Below are positions 1-8,978 of a stretch of DNA of 64,000 nucleotides, piece after piece. Below the pieces are notes generated by a model that saw only the letters and a program-made list of their open reading frames with translations, did no database searches and had not been told where the DNA came from. The stretch's first letter is position 1, and the number at the start of each line of letters is the position of its first letter. The position numbers and the translations under genes are program-made. Source of the DNA: Treponema sp. (GTDB lineage Bacteria > Spirochaetota > Spirochaetia > Treponematales > Treponemataceae); the NCBI GenBank assembly GCA_002749205.1, contig PDOP01000037.1, positions 1 through 64,000 on the forward strand, written 5' to 3'.

Positions 1-1
1 T

Positions 2-115
2 TATGAATTTTCAGAAATATATATTGATATTTCAGGTTTAGATTTAAACAGAAAAGCAATAGATTATTTGAATTATATACTTGAAGATAAAATAGTTTTA
101 TTAAAAAACAAATGA
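2..115 (+). CDS. 3' end of an unidentified CDS (partial)
   Basis: An open frame enters from the left edge and ends at TGA 113-115, giving the last 37 residues (ending EDKIVLLKNK). No family can be recognised from this fragment. Within about 10 bases of the stop the sequence ATAACATGGTGTAAA begins; the same 15-mer occurs on the minus strand directly after the restriction gene near 51.3 kb. This suggests the gene may once have ended in the same type of recombination-site half. The start and real length lie outside the window. Confidence 0.5.
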   Translation, partial: YEFSEIYIDISGLDLNRKAIDYLNYILEDKIVLLKNK

Positions 116-408
116 AAACAGCACATAACATGGTGTAAAGAGTAATGCGTCAAAAAAACCCCGTTTTAAGTTTAAAAACCCCTTAAAACAGCCAAATTTC
201 GATGTCAAAAACCTCACAAATTCTACATTTTTTCTACAAAAACAAATTTGCAATCAACACTTATATAATACCACATTAAAAAAAATGTCAAGTCTTTTTT
301 TTAAAAAACTTAAAAAAAATAATGTATTTTATATTTCGACTATTCGAGTTTGCGTTAATTAATAATAAGTATACCGGAATATATAAACAGTACGCTTAAC
401 ATGATTTG
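116..408. other. AT-rich intergenic region with attC-like half site and weak hairpin
   Basis: Very AT-rich with no convincing gene. ATAACATGGTGTAAA at about 125-139 matches the right part of the attC-like site at 51.2-51.3 kb, but no facing TTTACACC partner is visible before 400. A small hairpin (GTTTTAAG facing CTTAAAAC) lies at about 164-189. The right part of the region runs into the first copy of the dispersed structured element. Confidence 0.4.
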
Positions 409-540
409 GACATCTGCCGGTATCCTTTTTATCGATTATAAAATCATAAACAAGGTTTGAAGCGAAGGCGTAAAAACTTGTTTGATATATTAAAAAAAAG
501 ATAAAAAGATTTAAGGCAGATGTCGGGTTGGAGCTTTAGC
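409..540 (+). repeat. Dispersed structured element, family 1, copy 1
   Basis: Outer stem GACATCTGCC (409-418) pairs with GGCAGATGTC (515-524). Inner stem CTTTTTATC (425-433) pairs with GATAAAAAG (500-508). The spacer GGTATCC lies between outer and inner left arms, and GGGTTGG follows the outer right arm. A terminal mini-hairpin GAGCT-TT-AGCTC follows directly. Upstream lies CAGTACGCTTAAC, also seen before the copy at 26.7 kb. The element sits between a plus-strand gene end and a minus-strand gene end. Confidence 0.75.
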
Positions 541-565
541 TCAAAAATTATAAATCCTTTAAATT

Positions 566-1774
566 TTATGAGAGTGCTTTTGCACATATAAAAGCAGTTG
601 TCCAAGCATTTTGAAAATTAAAGCCACCTGTAACACCATCTATGTTTAAGGTTTCGCCGACAAAAAAAATATTTTTGTGAATTTTGCTTTCAAATGTTTT
701 ACAATTAATTTCTTTTAAGTCAACGCCACCTGCTGTAACGAATTCATCTTTAAAACAACTTCGACCGCTTGCATGATAAATGCTTTTTGTTAATTCTGTT
801 GAAAGATTTTGCATTTGTGTTGAACTTATATCAGCCCAGTTTTGTATTTCAGTAATATTTGATGTGTGCAGCAGTCGTTTCCAGTGGCGTTTTGATATTT
901 CTAAAAATGGTGATTTTAAGACAATGCGTTTTCGTGCGTGTGTTTTTTTAAAATTTAACAAAGTTGTTAAAACTTCGTCTATATTTTTTGAAACCCAGTT
1001 TACTGTAATGTCATATCGGTAATTTTTTTCGGCTAATACTCTTGCGGCAAATGAAGAAAGTTTTAAAATAGCAGGGCCGCTCATTCCCCAATGTGTAATC
1101 AATAATGCTCCCATTGATTCTAATTTTGTATCGTTAATTTTTACGGTTGCACACGGAACTGTAACACCGGATAAGCCTGTTAATCTTTTATCTTGGATGT
1201 TAAAAGTAAATAATGATGGTACAGGTTTAATTATATTACAACCTATTCTGCTGGCCGACTCCCATATTGTTTTAGAGTTGCCTGATGCAATTACTAATTT
1301 GTTTGCTTCAAAAATTTTTTGGTTTGTTTTTATAATCCAACTACCGTTAGACGGAAAAAAAGAAAGTACTTTATAATTTTTTAAAACTTTTATTCCAAGC
1401 TCATTGATTGCTTTTTCAAAACAATCAATAATCGCATCACTTTTATTTGCTTTCGGAAAAACACGACCATCACTTTCAATTTTTAACGGCACGCCTCGTT
1501 TTTCAAACCATTCTATGGTATCGAATGTCATAAATGTATTAAATGCACCTAATAATTCTTTTGCGCCACGAGGATAAAATTGTATCAATTCTTTTGCATC
1601 AAAACATGCGTGCGTTAGATTACAACGACCACCACCTGAAATTTTTACTTTCTGTAAAACATTGTTGCTTTGTTCAAGAATGATAATATCCAATTCGGGG
1701 TTAAGCTCTTTTGCGTTTATTGCCGTAAAATACCCGCTCGCACCACCACCAACAATTATTATTTTTTTTTGCAT
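566..1774 (-). CDS. FAD-dependent oxidoreductase, HI0933/YhiN (BaiN-like) family
   Basis: A 402-residue flavoprotein. The N-terminus has the dinucleotide-binding loop GGGASG (residues 9-14) after a hydrophobic beta strand. The family signature SGGGRCNLTH follows at residues 46-55, and the C-terminal FAD-binding segment has GETLNIDGVTGGFNFQNAW near residues 370-388. This layout is that of the HI0933-like family, of which BaiN is a characterised member; the physiological substrate of most members is unknown. It is transcribed alone, towards the repeat element at 409-540. The start ATG is at 1774, with no strong ribosome-binding site. Confidence 0.85.
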   Translation of the reverse strand: MQKKIIIVGGGASGYFTAINAKELNPELDIIILEQSNNVLQKVKISGGGRCNLTHACFDAKELIQFYPRGAKELLGAFNTFMTFDTIEWFEKRGVPLKIESDGRVFPKANKSDAIIDCFEKAINELGIKVLKNYKVLSFFPSNGSWIIKTNQKIFEANKLVIASGNSKTIWESASRIGCNIIKPVPSLFTFNIQDKRLTGLSGVTVPCATVKINDTKLESMGALLITHWGMSGPAILKLSSFAARVLAEKNYRYDITVNWVSKNIDEVLTTLLNFKKTHARKRIVLKSPFLEISKRHWKRLLHTSNITEIQNWADISSTQMQNLSTELTKSIYHASGRSCFKDEFVTAGGVDLKEINCKTFESKIHKNIFFVGETLNIDGVTGGFNFQNAWTTAFICAKALS

Positions 1775-1889
1775 ACATTATTTAGTTTATAGCAAAGATT
1801 AAAAAAAGACAATATATTAAGCATAAAAGAGAGAGAGTTAAGTTAAACAGAAAACCGGCGTGTTAATCAGTACTCTTTGCTGATTTTAA

Positions 1890-2025
1890 GAGCGACCGTA
1901 TCCTTTATCTCGATTTATTTATCAGTAAAGGCGGTTGAAGTGTCAGCGTAAAACGCCGTTTATTTTTTTAAAAAAAGAGATAAAGATTTAGGTCGCTCGT
2001 GGGTTGGTAGCGGGCAATTTGCCCG
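1890..2025 (+). repeat. Dispersed structured element, family 1, copy 2
   Basis: Outer stem GAGCGACC (1890-1897) pairs with GGTCGCTC (1991-1998). Inner stem CTTTATCTC (1903-1911) pairs with GAGATAAAG (1977-1985). TATCC precedes the inner stem and GGGTTGG (2001-2007) follows the outer stem. A terminal hairpin CGGGCAA/TTGCCCG follows at about 2010-2024. Upstream is CAGTACTCTTTGCTGATTTT, comparable to the segment before copies 1 and 4. It fills the divergent gap between the flavoprotein and the AEC transporter. Confidence 0.75.
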
Positions 2026-2080
2026 TACTAAATTTAAAACTATAGATTAACTTTTTTTTAATTTTTTGTTACAATATATT

Positions 2081-3013
2081 ATGACGGATAGCTTTTTAAC
2101 TGTTTCACATCAAGTTTTAATTTTGTTTTTGCTGATTTTTCTAGGAATAGTTTGTACAAAACTTAGAGTGCTGAGTGCTTCGGCTGTCAAGAGTATTACA
2201 ACCATTGTGCTTTATGTTGTCATTCCTGCAGTAATTATTCACTCGTTTGATAGGCCTTTTAATACAAAGCTACTTTGTAATATGACATTAACTTTTGGAG
2301 GTGCTGTATTTGCGCATATTGTTGGGATTATTTCGGCGAAAGTCTTTTTAAAAGAGCAGGATAAGTCACGAAAAGCGGTTCTACAGTACGGTGTAATTTT
2401 TTCAAACGCAGGCTTTATGGCTCTTCCTCTGCAATATGCTGTACTTGGTGAGGAAGGGGTTTTATATGGGGCAATTTTTATTGCAGTTTTTAATATAATT
2501 AGTTGGACTTATGGTGTGTATATAATGAGTATCGGGGTAAATAATAATTCGCTCAAAAAAGCTTTTTTTAATCCCGGTACTGTTGGAACTCTAATAGGGG
2601 TTATTTTATTTTTTACGCCTTTGTCATTACCGCCAATTATTTCAGAAACCTTAAATAAAATAGCTGTAATGAATGTTGCATTACCCATGATGATTATAGG
2701 GTATTTCCTTGCAAGCACAAAAAACTTAAAAGAGTTTTTAGATGCAAAGTTAGCTCTCGTAATTATATTGCGTTTAATAGTTGTGCCGGCGATTGTTTTT
2801 AGTGTATTGTATTTTGCCGGAATTCAGTCTATTGTTTTAGTCGTTGTAATGATTGCGACAAGCACACCTACGGCAGCAAATACTGTGATGTTTGCCGAGT
2901 TGTTTGAGCGTGATGTAGATATTGCAGCCAAAATTGTTTCTCTTTCAACACTGCTGTCTATAATTACAATACCGCCCATCATTGCTTTAACCTTGCATTT
3001 AACTAATATGTAA
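2081..3013 (+). CDS. AEC family (auxin efflux carrier-like) transporter
   Basis: A 310-residue integral membrane protein with about ten hydrophobic segments in two halves, the AEC/BASS-like fold. It includes the family features PAV near the end of helix 2 and ATSTPTAANTVMFAEL in the second half. Members export or import small organic anions such as malate or malonate; the substrate here cannot be inferred. ATG 2081 is preferred over an in-frame TTG at 2066 because it is the first ATG and matches the family N-terminus. It converges tail to tail with the VWA gene, with 23 bases between the stops. Confidence 0.82.
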   Translation: MTDSFLTVSHQVLILFLLIFLGIVCTKLRVLSASAVKSITTIVLYVVIPAVIIHSFDRPFNTKLLCNMTLTFGGAVFAHIVGIISAKVFLKEQDKSRKAVLQYGVIFSNAGFMALPLQYAVLGEEGVLYGAIFIAVFNIISWTYGVYIMSIGVNNNSLKKAFFNPGTVGTLIGVILFFTPLSLPPIISETLNKIAVMNVALPMMIIGYFLASTKNLKEFLDAKLALVIILRLIVVPAIVFSVLYFAGIQSIVLVVVMIATSTPTAANTVMFAELFERDVDIAAKIVSLSTLLSIITIPPIIALTLHLTNM

Positions 3014-3036
3014 ATTTATTCTCGAGATAACAATTT

Positions 3037-4950
3037 TTATGTGTATTCAATCGAGGTTAATACTTTATTTAGTCTACTGATAGGGTCTTCATATTCGCGG
3101 AATGTAAATCCGACATGGTATCCTTTATCAGATACAATTGTTATTGTTTTGCCAATACAGTTGTTCACCGTGTTTGATGTGGCATAAGGGAAATATTCAG
3201 GCTTTAAGATTGACAGATTATAATTAGAGCCGTCATATCTTACTTCCGCAATATTGGAAGGAAAGTTGACTAAAAAAATTCTAAAGCTGTCTGAAGCTCC
3301 GCCACCGACACTCATTCTGGTACCCGGTTTCATAACATGTATGTTTCGCTTTCCTATTGAGCGTGTTTGATTAAAAACATATATTTCTGTCATACCGGAT
3401 TGATTTCGCTTTACTTCTATTTTAGCAAATGGATCTGCCGGCGAAAATCCGGGTTGTTTTTTTTGTGTTGTAGAATTTAACAGCGCCATGCGAGCTTTTG
3501 CTTCTTCGGCTTTATTACGGGCTAAACTACCGGTATGGTCCGGTGTATCGCTTACTGTTTTGATAGCTCGTGAAATAGGGCGAGAGGTTCTTCGCTTGAG
3601 CAAGAAAAACAAAAGAAACAGCAGTAACAGTACCAGTAAGATAATAAGTAAAATATACAACCATGAGTATTCATTCGCAAAGAATTTTTGCAAAACTGTT
3701 GGTTGAATGCTTAAAGGCAGTTTTGCCGTTTGTGGCATTGTTGCTTTATTATCTGCAAACACAAGCCTTAAAAGAACATCGGAATTTTTGTTATTAAAAC
3801 CTTCAGGCAACTTAATATTTGCCAATAAATCTTTTTCCTCGCCAACCGGTATTGTTATCGTTTTATCTTGAATATCGATGCTGTGTGTTACACCGTTTTC
3901 TTCAATTACTATGTCTGTTAAAGTAAGCTCTGTATCAGAATTACCTGAATTTTTAATTTGCAATGGTAATTTTAAATTTTTGCCCTTTGCAATTAATTCA
4001 TTTGGAAATACCAAAATAGGCAGGTTGTTTTTGTCGTCTTTAATATTAAAATCTTCGTCAGGATTGTTAGATAAATCACTGGTGTCTGTTCCGACACTGT
4101 TTGTTACATCACCGGAAATATCTGTATACTCTTTTTTTGTTTCATCATTTGAGCCATTATTATCTGCAGATTCTGTATTGCCCGTATTGGTATCACCACC
4201 GGTATTATTCGTACCTGAGCTACCGTTTTTTGAATTAGTTGTCTCTGAGTTGTTTTTTCCTGAACTGTCAGTTTTTGCGTTATTTGCCCCGGAATTACCT
4301 GTACCACCTGAATTTATATTATTGGCATCAGTAGAGACTGTTTCGGAGATATTTTGTATTACCTCATTGTCTAAATTTTTAATGATGACATTATCGGGAA
4401 AAGGAAGTTTTACATAATATACCTTCCAGTTTTCATTGCGCAAGTTTGATGCAATTGTATCTATTTTATTTTTTACCTGCTCGTTATTATAACTTTTATA
4501 CCGACTTTCATTTGGTGGATTAAATATACCGTCAGAAATTATTATCAATATTTTTTCTTTGTTGTCTGTGCTTAAGTTTTGCGTATAATCTTTTGCAAAA
4601 TCCATTGCTGTCAGCATATCTGAATTTTGTCCCAACTGATATAAAAGCATAAACCGAGATACAAGTCTTGAAATATCTGTTTCAGTAGTTATTTTTTGAG
4701 TTAATTCATGACGAGCCGAAGCATTAAACGAAATAAGGTGAAATGTGTCCCCACTTCGAATAAACTTGGAACTTATTTCGTTTAACACCCTTTTATTTAT
4801 AGCATCATAATAAGGAAGAATAGTACCTGAAGTATCCATCATTACAATAATATCAGCCGGTTGCCTTTCGGATTCTTGTGCTATTAAATTCTGCATACAT
4901 ACAGAAATAAACATTATTGTAAGCACTAGCAGTTTCTTTTTCATGGTCAT
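3037..4950 (-). CDS. Membrane-anchored von Willebrand factor A domain protein
   Basis: A 637-residue exported protein: signal peptide at residues 1-24, a VWA domain starting with IIVMMDTSGT (MIDAS DxSxT motif, about residue 39), and a low-complexity linker rich in N, G, S and T (about 205-290). A beta-rich segment with an IKNSGNSD motif follows, then one strong transmembrane helix of leucine and isoleucine near 430-452 and a cytoplasmic basic tail of about 185 residues. The tail has an FHA-like look (SIGKRNIHVMKPGTRMSVGG), which is inference. AAGGAG (4955-4960) serves ATG 4950 or ATG 4944. Downstream of greA by 17 bases and probably cotranscribed with it. Confidence 0.8.
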   Translation of the reverse strand: MTMKKKLLVLTIMFISVCMQNLIAQESERQPADIIVMMDTSGTILPYYDAINKRVLNEISSKFIRSGDTFHLISFNASARHELTQKITTETDISRLVSRFMLLYQLGQNSDMLTAMDFAKDYTQNLSTDNKEKILIIISDGIFNPPNESRYKSYNNEQVKNKIDTIASNLRNENWKVYYVKLPFPDNVIIKNLDNEVIQNISETVSTDANNINSGGTGNSGANNAKTDSSGKNNSETTNSKNGSSGTNNTGGDTNTGNTESADNNGSNDETKKEYTDISGDVTNSVGTDTSDLSNNPDEDFNIKDDKNNLPILVFPNELIAKGKNLKLPLQIKNSGNSDTELTLTDIVIEENGVTHSIDIQDKTITIPVGEEKDLLANIKLPEGFNNKNSDVLLRLVFADNKATMPQTAKLPLSIQPTVLQKFFANEYSWLYILLIILLVLLLLFLLFFLLKRRTSRPISRAIKTVSDTPDHTGSLARNKAEEAKARMALLNSTTQKKQPGFSPADPFAKIEVKRNQSGMTEIYVFNQTRSIGKRNIHVMKPGTRMSVGGGASDSFRIFLVNFPSNIAEVRYDGSNYNLSILKPEYFPYATSNTVNNCIGKTITIVSDKGYHVGFTFREYEDPISRLNKVLTSIEYT

Positions 4951-4967
4951 TCTTCTCCTTCTTAATT

Positions 4968-7652
4968 TTAGCTTAAGTCTGCCTCTGCAATGTTTAATAT
5001 TTTATATGTTTTTTTCTGCTCATTGATGGCAAATTTTACAGTTTCATCTTTCTTTGAGTTAATAAAAGTACTGCCTAATGGAGACATATATGATATTATA
5101 CCATTTTCAGGTGCAGATTCCCAAGGGCCAAGTATCGTATATTCTTCTATTGAATTATCATCAATATTTTCAACTGTTATTTTCGTGCCAAAACCAACTT
5201 TTTTTGTGCTAACGGTTGTTGGGTCAAAAATTTGAGCTCTATCAATATCGCCTTGAAGTCGACTTACTGCATTATTTAGCTGTGCCTGTTCTTCTCTAGC
5301 CGCTTTATATTCTGCATTTTCACGCAAGTCTCCCAGCGATATAGCATAAGCTAAATCCTTTTGATTTTGCGGAATTTTAACATCAAGTATTTCCTGAAGC
5401 TCTTTATTTTTTACATCAAACATTCTCGTCGTAACAATTAAGCCTTGTGTAACAACTTCTTTTTCTTCAGATTCAAAGAATTTAAATTCTTTATACTTTT
5501 GTACAATTTTGTTTCGTAAACGCATTTTTACTGCAGAATCCAAATCATCTATATCCCCAATTAAAGTATATAATCTTGTTATTGTAGCCTCATCATTTTC
5601 TATAATAAAGTTTTCCAGTAGATTGTCTTTTCCAAACAACAGAGTATGCACTTGTTTGTTTATCTTTCTATTTTCGGTAGTATTCTTTCTACTGTCTATT
5701 TCTCTAAATGTAATATCAAGAATATGAACCAATGCTATCATTTGTTTTTCAAGCTCTATTCCGGCACCTTTGAACCAATCTTCTTCTTGACAATTTTTGA
5801 AAAACCAAATTACCGCTTCGCGATAAACTTTATAATTCTCAAAACATTCCCTTACAAAATTCTGTAATTGCTCTGTATGTCCATCATTAATCAAGTCATC
5901 AATGATACTTTGAGATAATACGGTAGGAAAAAGTTTTATAAACTCATCGTTCCAATTCGCAATTAAATTTTTGATATTACGCAAAAACTGTACTTTCAAA
6001 GATTTATCCTTTATTGAAGCATAAAGCTGTACAGGGTCTTCAATTTGCGAATAAATTGTTACAAACCCGATTTTCTTTCCTGAATTCAGATGAGGAATAG
6101 AAGAAGTTATATTCGTTACCAACAGATATGACGCAACAACTTGTTCATTTACTTGGTTGAATGCCTTTAAAAATCCGTCAAAATAATTAAACATATCATG
6201 GAATGCCTCTGTTTCTGTATCACATTTTTCCATAAATGTTTTAACAATTTCAATACGAGAAAAGAAATTCTTTTGAGCTTTGAATTCATTTGACAGTTTT
6301 TCTTCAAGAGAAATAGGTCTTTCTCTGACCATAAACGAATCTATGTTTGTCGAGCTTATGCCAAACACAGGATTTTCTTTTAGTATTTTTCTGGACTTTG
6401 TATTCCATGTAGCCCATTCTCCTTGCGTCAAAAGAGAGGGAACAATTTCTTGTTTGATTTTCTTCATATCACAATTATTGTCAAAACTGGATATAATGGT
6501 TTTAAGCGCCCATTCATGCTCTGTTTTCACTTTTTTTGCAAGCTCTTCTTTATTGCTTGTCGCCTTCAAAACCCAAATATGTTCTTTTGAAAGGGTTTGC
6601 AAAGCATTTAAGCCCATTTTAAGGCTCATTTCATGACCGCGTTTTTTTGCAAAATCAATATAGAGAGTTTCGCCATCAACTTTTGATATTCTTCCAACGC
6701 CCCATGTCCTGTGAAAAACAAAGTTTCCTGTATCAAAAGAAATATGCTTTTCAAAATCCGCAATTGCATCAAAAACCGAGCGCCATGTTTGTGTTAAGTT
6801 TGATACTTTTATATATTCATCAAGCTGGCTATGGTCGGCATATTTATTTTTAAAACATTCAATGATTTCTGTTCTAGCCCAAGAGTCACTCGTATCATTT
6901 TGTAACATCATTTTTAAAATATCAATACATATATCCCATTCCTGCTTTTCTTTATAGAATATATAAACATCATGCATTAAAAATGAAGTTTTGGAATTAC
7001 CCATAACAGAGGAAATTTTGTTTTGAACATGATAAAAGAAATCGATGTCTTCAGGGATAAGTGTTACCAATTTATTCCATAACTCTTTAATTCCGCTATT
7101 TTGCTTTTTATTAATAAATCTGTATAAAGATTTTTTGTAATACTCTATAGCTTTTTCTAAATTACCTTCCTCTTCATACTTTTCAGCTATCAAACGGGGT
7201 ATTTCTGCTTCATCATAATCTATCTTTACCAATCTTTCCCAAATACCGTAAATCTCACTGTTGTCAGATGCTTTATAGTAATCCGCAAGTGTTCGTAAGG
7301 CAAATTTTGAATCCCCGAATTCAAGAACTCTAAGGCATAAATGTTCAACAATCTGCATACGCCTGTTTTCAGTGAAAATTTCTATAAGACTTCTAAAATT
7401 AGAATCATCTAAATCTTGCTTTAGAAGCGAAATAATACTTGAAATATACAAAGCTATGATACTGTTTTTTGACCTTACAAGATGCTCAGAACACATTTCG
7501 GAAAGCTCTTCTATGCCATCCTCTTTTTTTGTTTCTGATATTATTTTATCAAGCTCTTTAAAATCCGCTATTGAATACTTATTAATTGCCGCACGAGTCC
7601 ATGTTTCCTCGTTTAACATCTCCGTTAATTTCTTTTTCAAAGTTTCTGACAT
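4968..7652 (-). CDS. greA: Spirochaete-type long GreA transcript cleavage factor with large N-terminal extension
   Basis: About 894 residues. The last 150 or so are a GreA: coiled-coil tip with GDLRENAEYKAAREEQ (acidic D and E retained, needed to stimulate RNA polymerase transcript cleavage), then the FKBP-like globular domain ending in IAEADLS. The first 300 residues are TPR-like helical repeats. Around residues 310-360 a segment (FHRTWGVGRISKVDGETLYIDFAKKRG) resembles the RNA-polymerase-interacting domain of CarD/TRCF. Long GreA proteins of this kind occur in Treponema and Borrelia. An alternative start is ATG 7661; 7652 is better spaced from a GGGGGA stretch. Confidence 0.85.
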   Translation of the reverse strand: MSETLKKKLTEMLNEETWTRAAINKYSIADFKELDKIISETKKEDGIEELSEMCSEHLVRSKNSIIALYISSIISLLKQDLDDSNFRSLIEIFTENRRMQIVEHLCLRVLEFGDSKFALRTLADYYKASDNSEIYGIWERLVKIDYDEAEIPRLIAEKYEEEGNLEKAIEYYKKSLYRFINKKQNSGIKELWNKLVTLIPEDIDFFYHVQNKISSVMGNSKTSFLMHDVYIFYKEKQEWDICIDILKMMLQNDTSDSWARTEIIECFKNKYADHSQLDEYIKVSNLTQTWRSVFDAIADFEKHISFDTGNFVFHRTWGVGRISKVDGETLYIDFAKKRGHEMSLKMGLNALQTLSKEHIWVLKATSNKEELAKKVKTEHEWALKTIISSFDNNCDMKKIKQEIVPSLLTQGEWATWNTKSRKILKENPVFGISSTNIDSFMVRERPISLEEKLSNEFKAQKNFFSRIEIVKTFMEKCDTETEAFHDMFNYFDGFLKAFNQVNEQVVASYLLVTNITSSIPHLNSGKKIGFVTIYSQIEDPVQLYASIKDKSLKVQFLRNIKNLIANWNDEFIKLFPTVLSQSIIDDLINDGHTEQLQNFVRECFENYKVYREAVIWFFKNCQEEDWFKGAGIELEKQMIALVHILDITFREIDSRKNTTENRKINKQVHTLLFGKDNLLENFIIENDEATITRLYTLIGDIDDLDSAVKMRLRNKIVQKYKEFKFFESEEKEVVTQGLIVTTRMFDVKNKELQEILDVKIPQNQKDLAYAISLGDLRENAEYKAAREEQAQLNNAVSRLQGDIDRAQIFDPTTVSTKKVGFGTKITVENIDDNSIEEYTILGPWESAPENGIISYMSPLGSTFINSKKDETVKFAINEQKKTYKILNIAEADLS

Positions 7653-7679
7653 AACAGTCATCCCCCAACCAAAATAGTT

Positions 7680-8654
7680 TTACCCAACATAGGCATCATA
7701 TACATCTTTGTCTAAAAATTTTATTTTCAACAAAACCTCATCAATTTTCATCTTTTCTTCACTACAACCGCTATAATAATCAATAAGCCAAAAATACGAA
7801 TTTATCAATTTTGGTTTCAAAATTCGCTGCTTTTCATATTCTTTTTGGCGCATTTCATTTTCAAGCCAAAAGATGCGTTGTTTTAATTGCCCTATTTCTA
7901 AGGCCTTTAACTCTCTTTTGACAGTAAATACATTCTTTAAAACACCATATACAGGAACCCATTCTAAAAGTTCCTCGTCTTTATAACCCTCAGCTTCAAC
8001 GACATCAATCAATCTGCAAATAAATTCAGATTCCAAAAAATATCGTTGTATTTTAGATGCATCTTTAAAAAAAGCCTCTCTAAAATAAACCTTTGCAAAC
8101 CTTATATCCCCGCAAAAAGCATAAGCATCTGCAAGTTCTGCCAATATTGGTGCAGAATCATCACTTAAACCGGCTGCCTTTTTTGCAAAATTTAAAGCTG
8201 TTTCGTAGTCCCCTAAGGACTTGCAACAAAGCCCAATTTTTCTATACAGCTCAGCGTTTTTTTCGCCATTTTCATCCTCATATAATTGACGATAAAAATT
8301 CAAAGCCTTATGAAAAGCGGCAGTCTTCAAAGCATCAACGACCGGATTAAAAACAAACCCAAGCTTTTTTAGGTATACCAAAAAAGGCTTCCACTGCGAA
8401 ATCAGGTATTCTCCCGCTTCAAAGTGATTTGCAATATTATTCGCTTTTGCAAATTTATCCTTCCAAAAAGAAGTCGCTTTCAAACAATAAACAACATATT
8501 CATTCTCCAAATCATGTTGAAGAATACGCTCAAATTCAGCATAGCCGGCATCCAGATTGCCCCTATTGAGAATTTCAAATGCAGGCTTTAGGCTGTTTTG
8601 AGCGGGTTCACTGATCATTGTATAAATATTACCAAAAATTTTTAATTTAGTCAA
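7680..8654 (-). CDS. TPR-repeat protein of unknown function
   Basis: Up to 324 residues, mostly alpha-helical. At least two tetratricopeptide-like units are visible around residues 120-190 (AELYRKIGLCCKSLGDYETA and the following unit ending AYAFCGDIRFAKVYFREA). No signal peptide or membrane segment is seen, so it is probably cytoplasmic. It lies 28 bases upstream of greA and may be part of the same transcript, which would fit an accessory role near the TPR-rich GreA; that link is inference. A second possible start is ATG 8618 (MISEPAQNS); neither has a clear ribosome-binding site. Confidence 0.65.
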   Translation of the reverse strand: MTKLKIFGNIYTMISEPAQNSLKPAFEILNRGNLDAGYAEFERILQHDLENEYVVYCLKATSFWKDKFAKANNIANHFEAGEYLISQWKPFLVYLKKLGFVFNPVVDALKTAAFHKALNFYRQLYEDENGEKNAELYRKIGLCCKSLGDYETALNFAKKAAGLSDDSAPILAELADAYAFCGDIRFAKVYFREAFFKDASKIQRYFLESEFICRLIDVVEAEGYKDEELLEWVPVYGVLKNVFTVKRELKALEIGQLKQRIFWLENEMRQKEYEKQRILKPKLINSYFWLIDYYSGCSEEKMKIDEVLLKIKFLDKDVYDAYVG

Positions 8655-8764
8655 TTACCTTGACAAGTTTTAATTTTTCGTATAGATTATTCACTTTTTT
8701 TATTTAAAATACAGGGCTTTTTTTATCAGACGAAATTGCAAAAGTAACTCAACTTTTGCAAGTG

Positions 8765-8925
8765 ATTCATCATAAAAACCGGAAAGCCCGCGTGAGGGAT
8801 ATTAGCGATGCGAGACGGTTTTTGAAAACCGGCGAAGCAAATAAAAATGCCGGAATAATTTCTCCGGCATTTTTAGTCGAAGCCGATAGGCGTAGTCGCG
8901 ATTAGCCCGACGGTTTGCTTTAAGC
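8765..8925 (+). repeat. Two-hairpin intergenic element, family 2, copy A
   Basis: Hairpin 1 is CGGTTTTTGAAAACCG (8816-8831), followed by GAAGCAAATAAA. Hairpin 2 is AAAATGCCGG / CCGGCATTTT (8844-8853 and 8864-8873). Then TAGTCG, a GCC-GATA-GGC mini-hairpin and a second TAGTCG. The same order occurs at 22.65 kb and, inverted, at 61.2 kb with different stem sequences. Hairpin 2 could also serve as a terminator. It fills the gap between the hydrogenase operon end and the TPR gene. Confidence 0.65.
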
Positions 8926-8978
8926 GAAACAGAAATGTTTGATTTTCAAATTCAAACCGGCACGCCCAAATTTAAATT

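Noticed and set aside
409..531. Family 1 as ordinary intrinsic terminators
   Set aside because: Copies occur in divergent gaps and inside an operon, lack consistent T-runs, and keep long conserved single-stranded blocks (TATCC, ATTATGCGAG, GGGTTGG).
409..531. Family 1 as a group II intron remnant
   Set aside because: No domain V-type hairpin (AGC with GAAA loop) or reverse transcriptase trace is seen, and elements are only about 120-170 bases.
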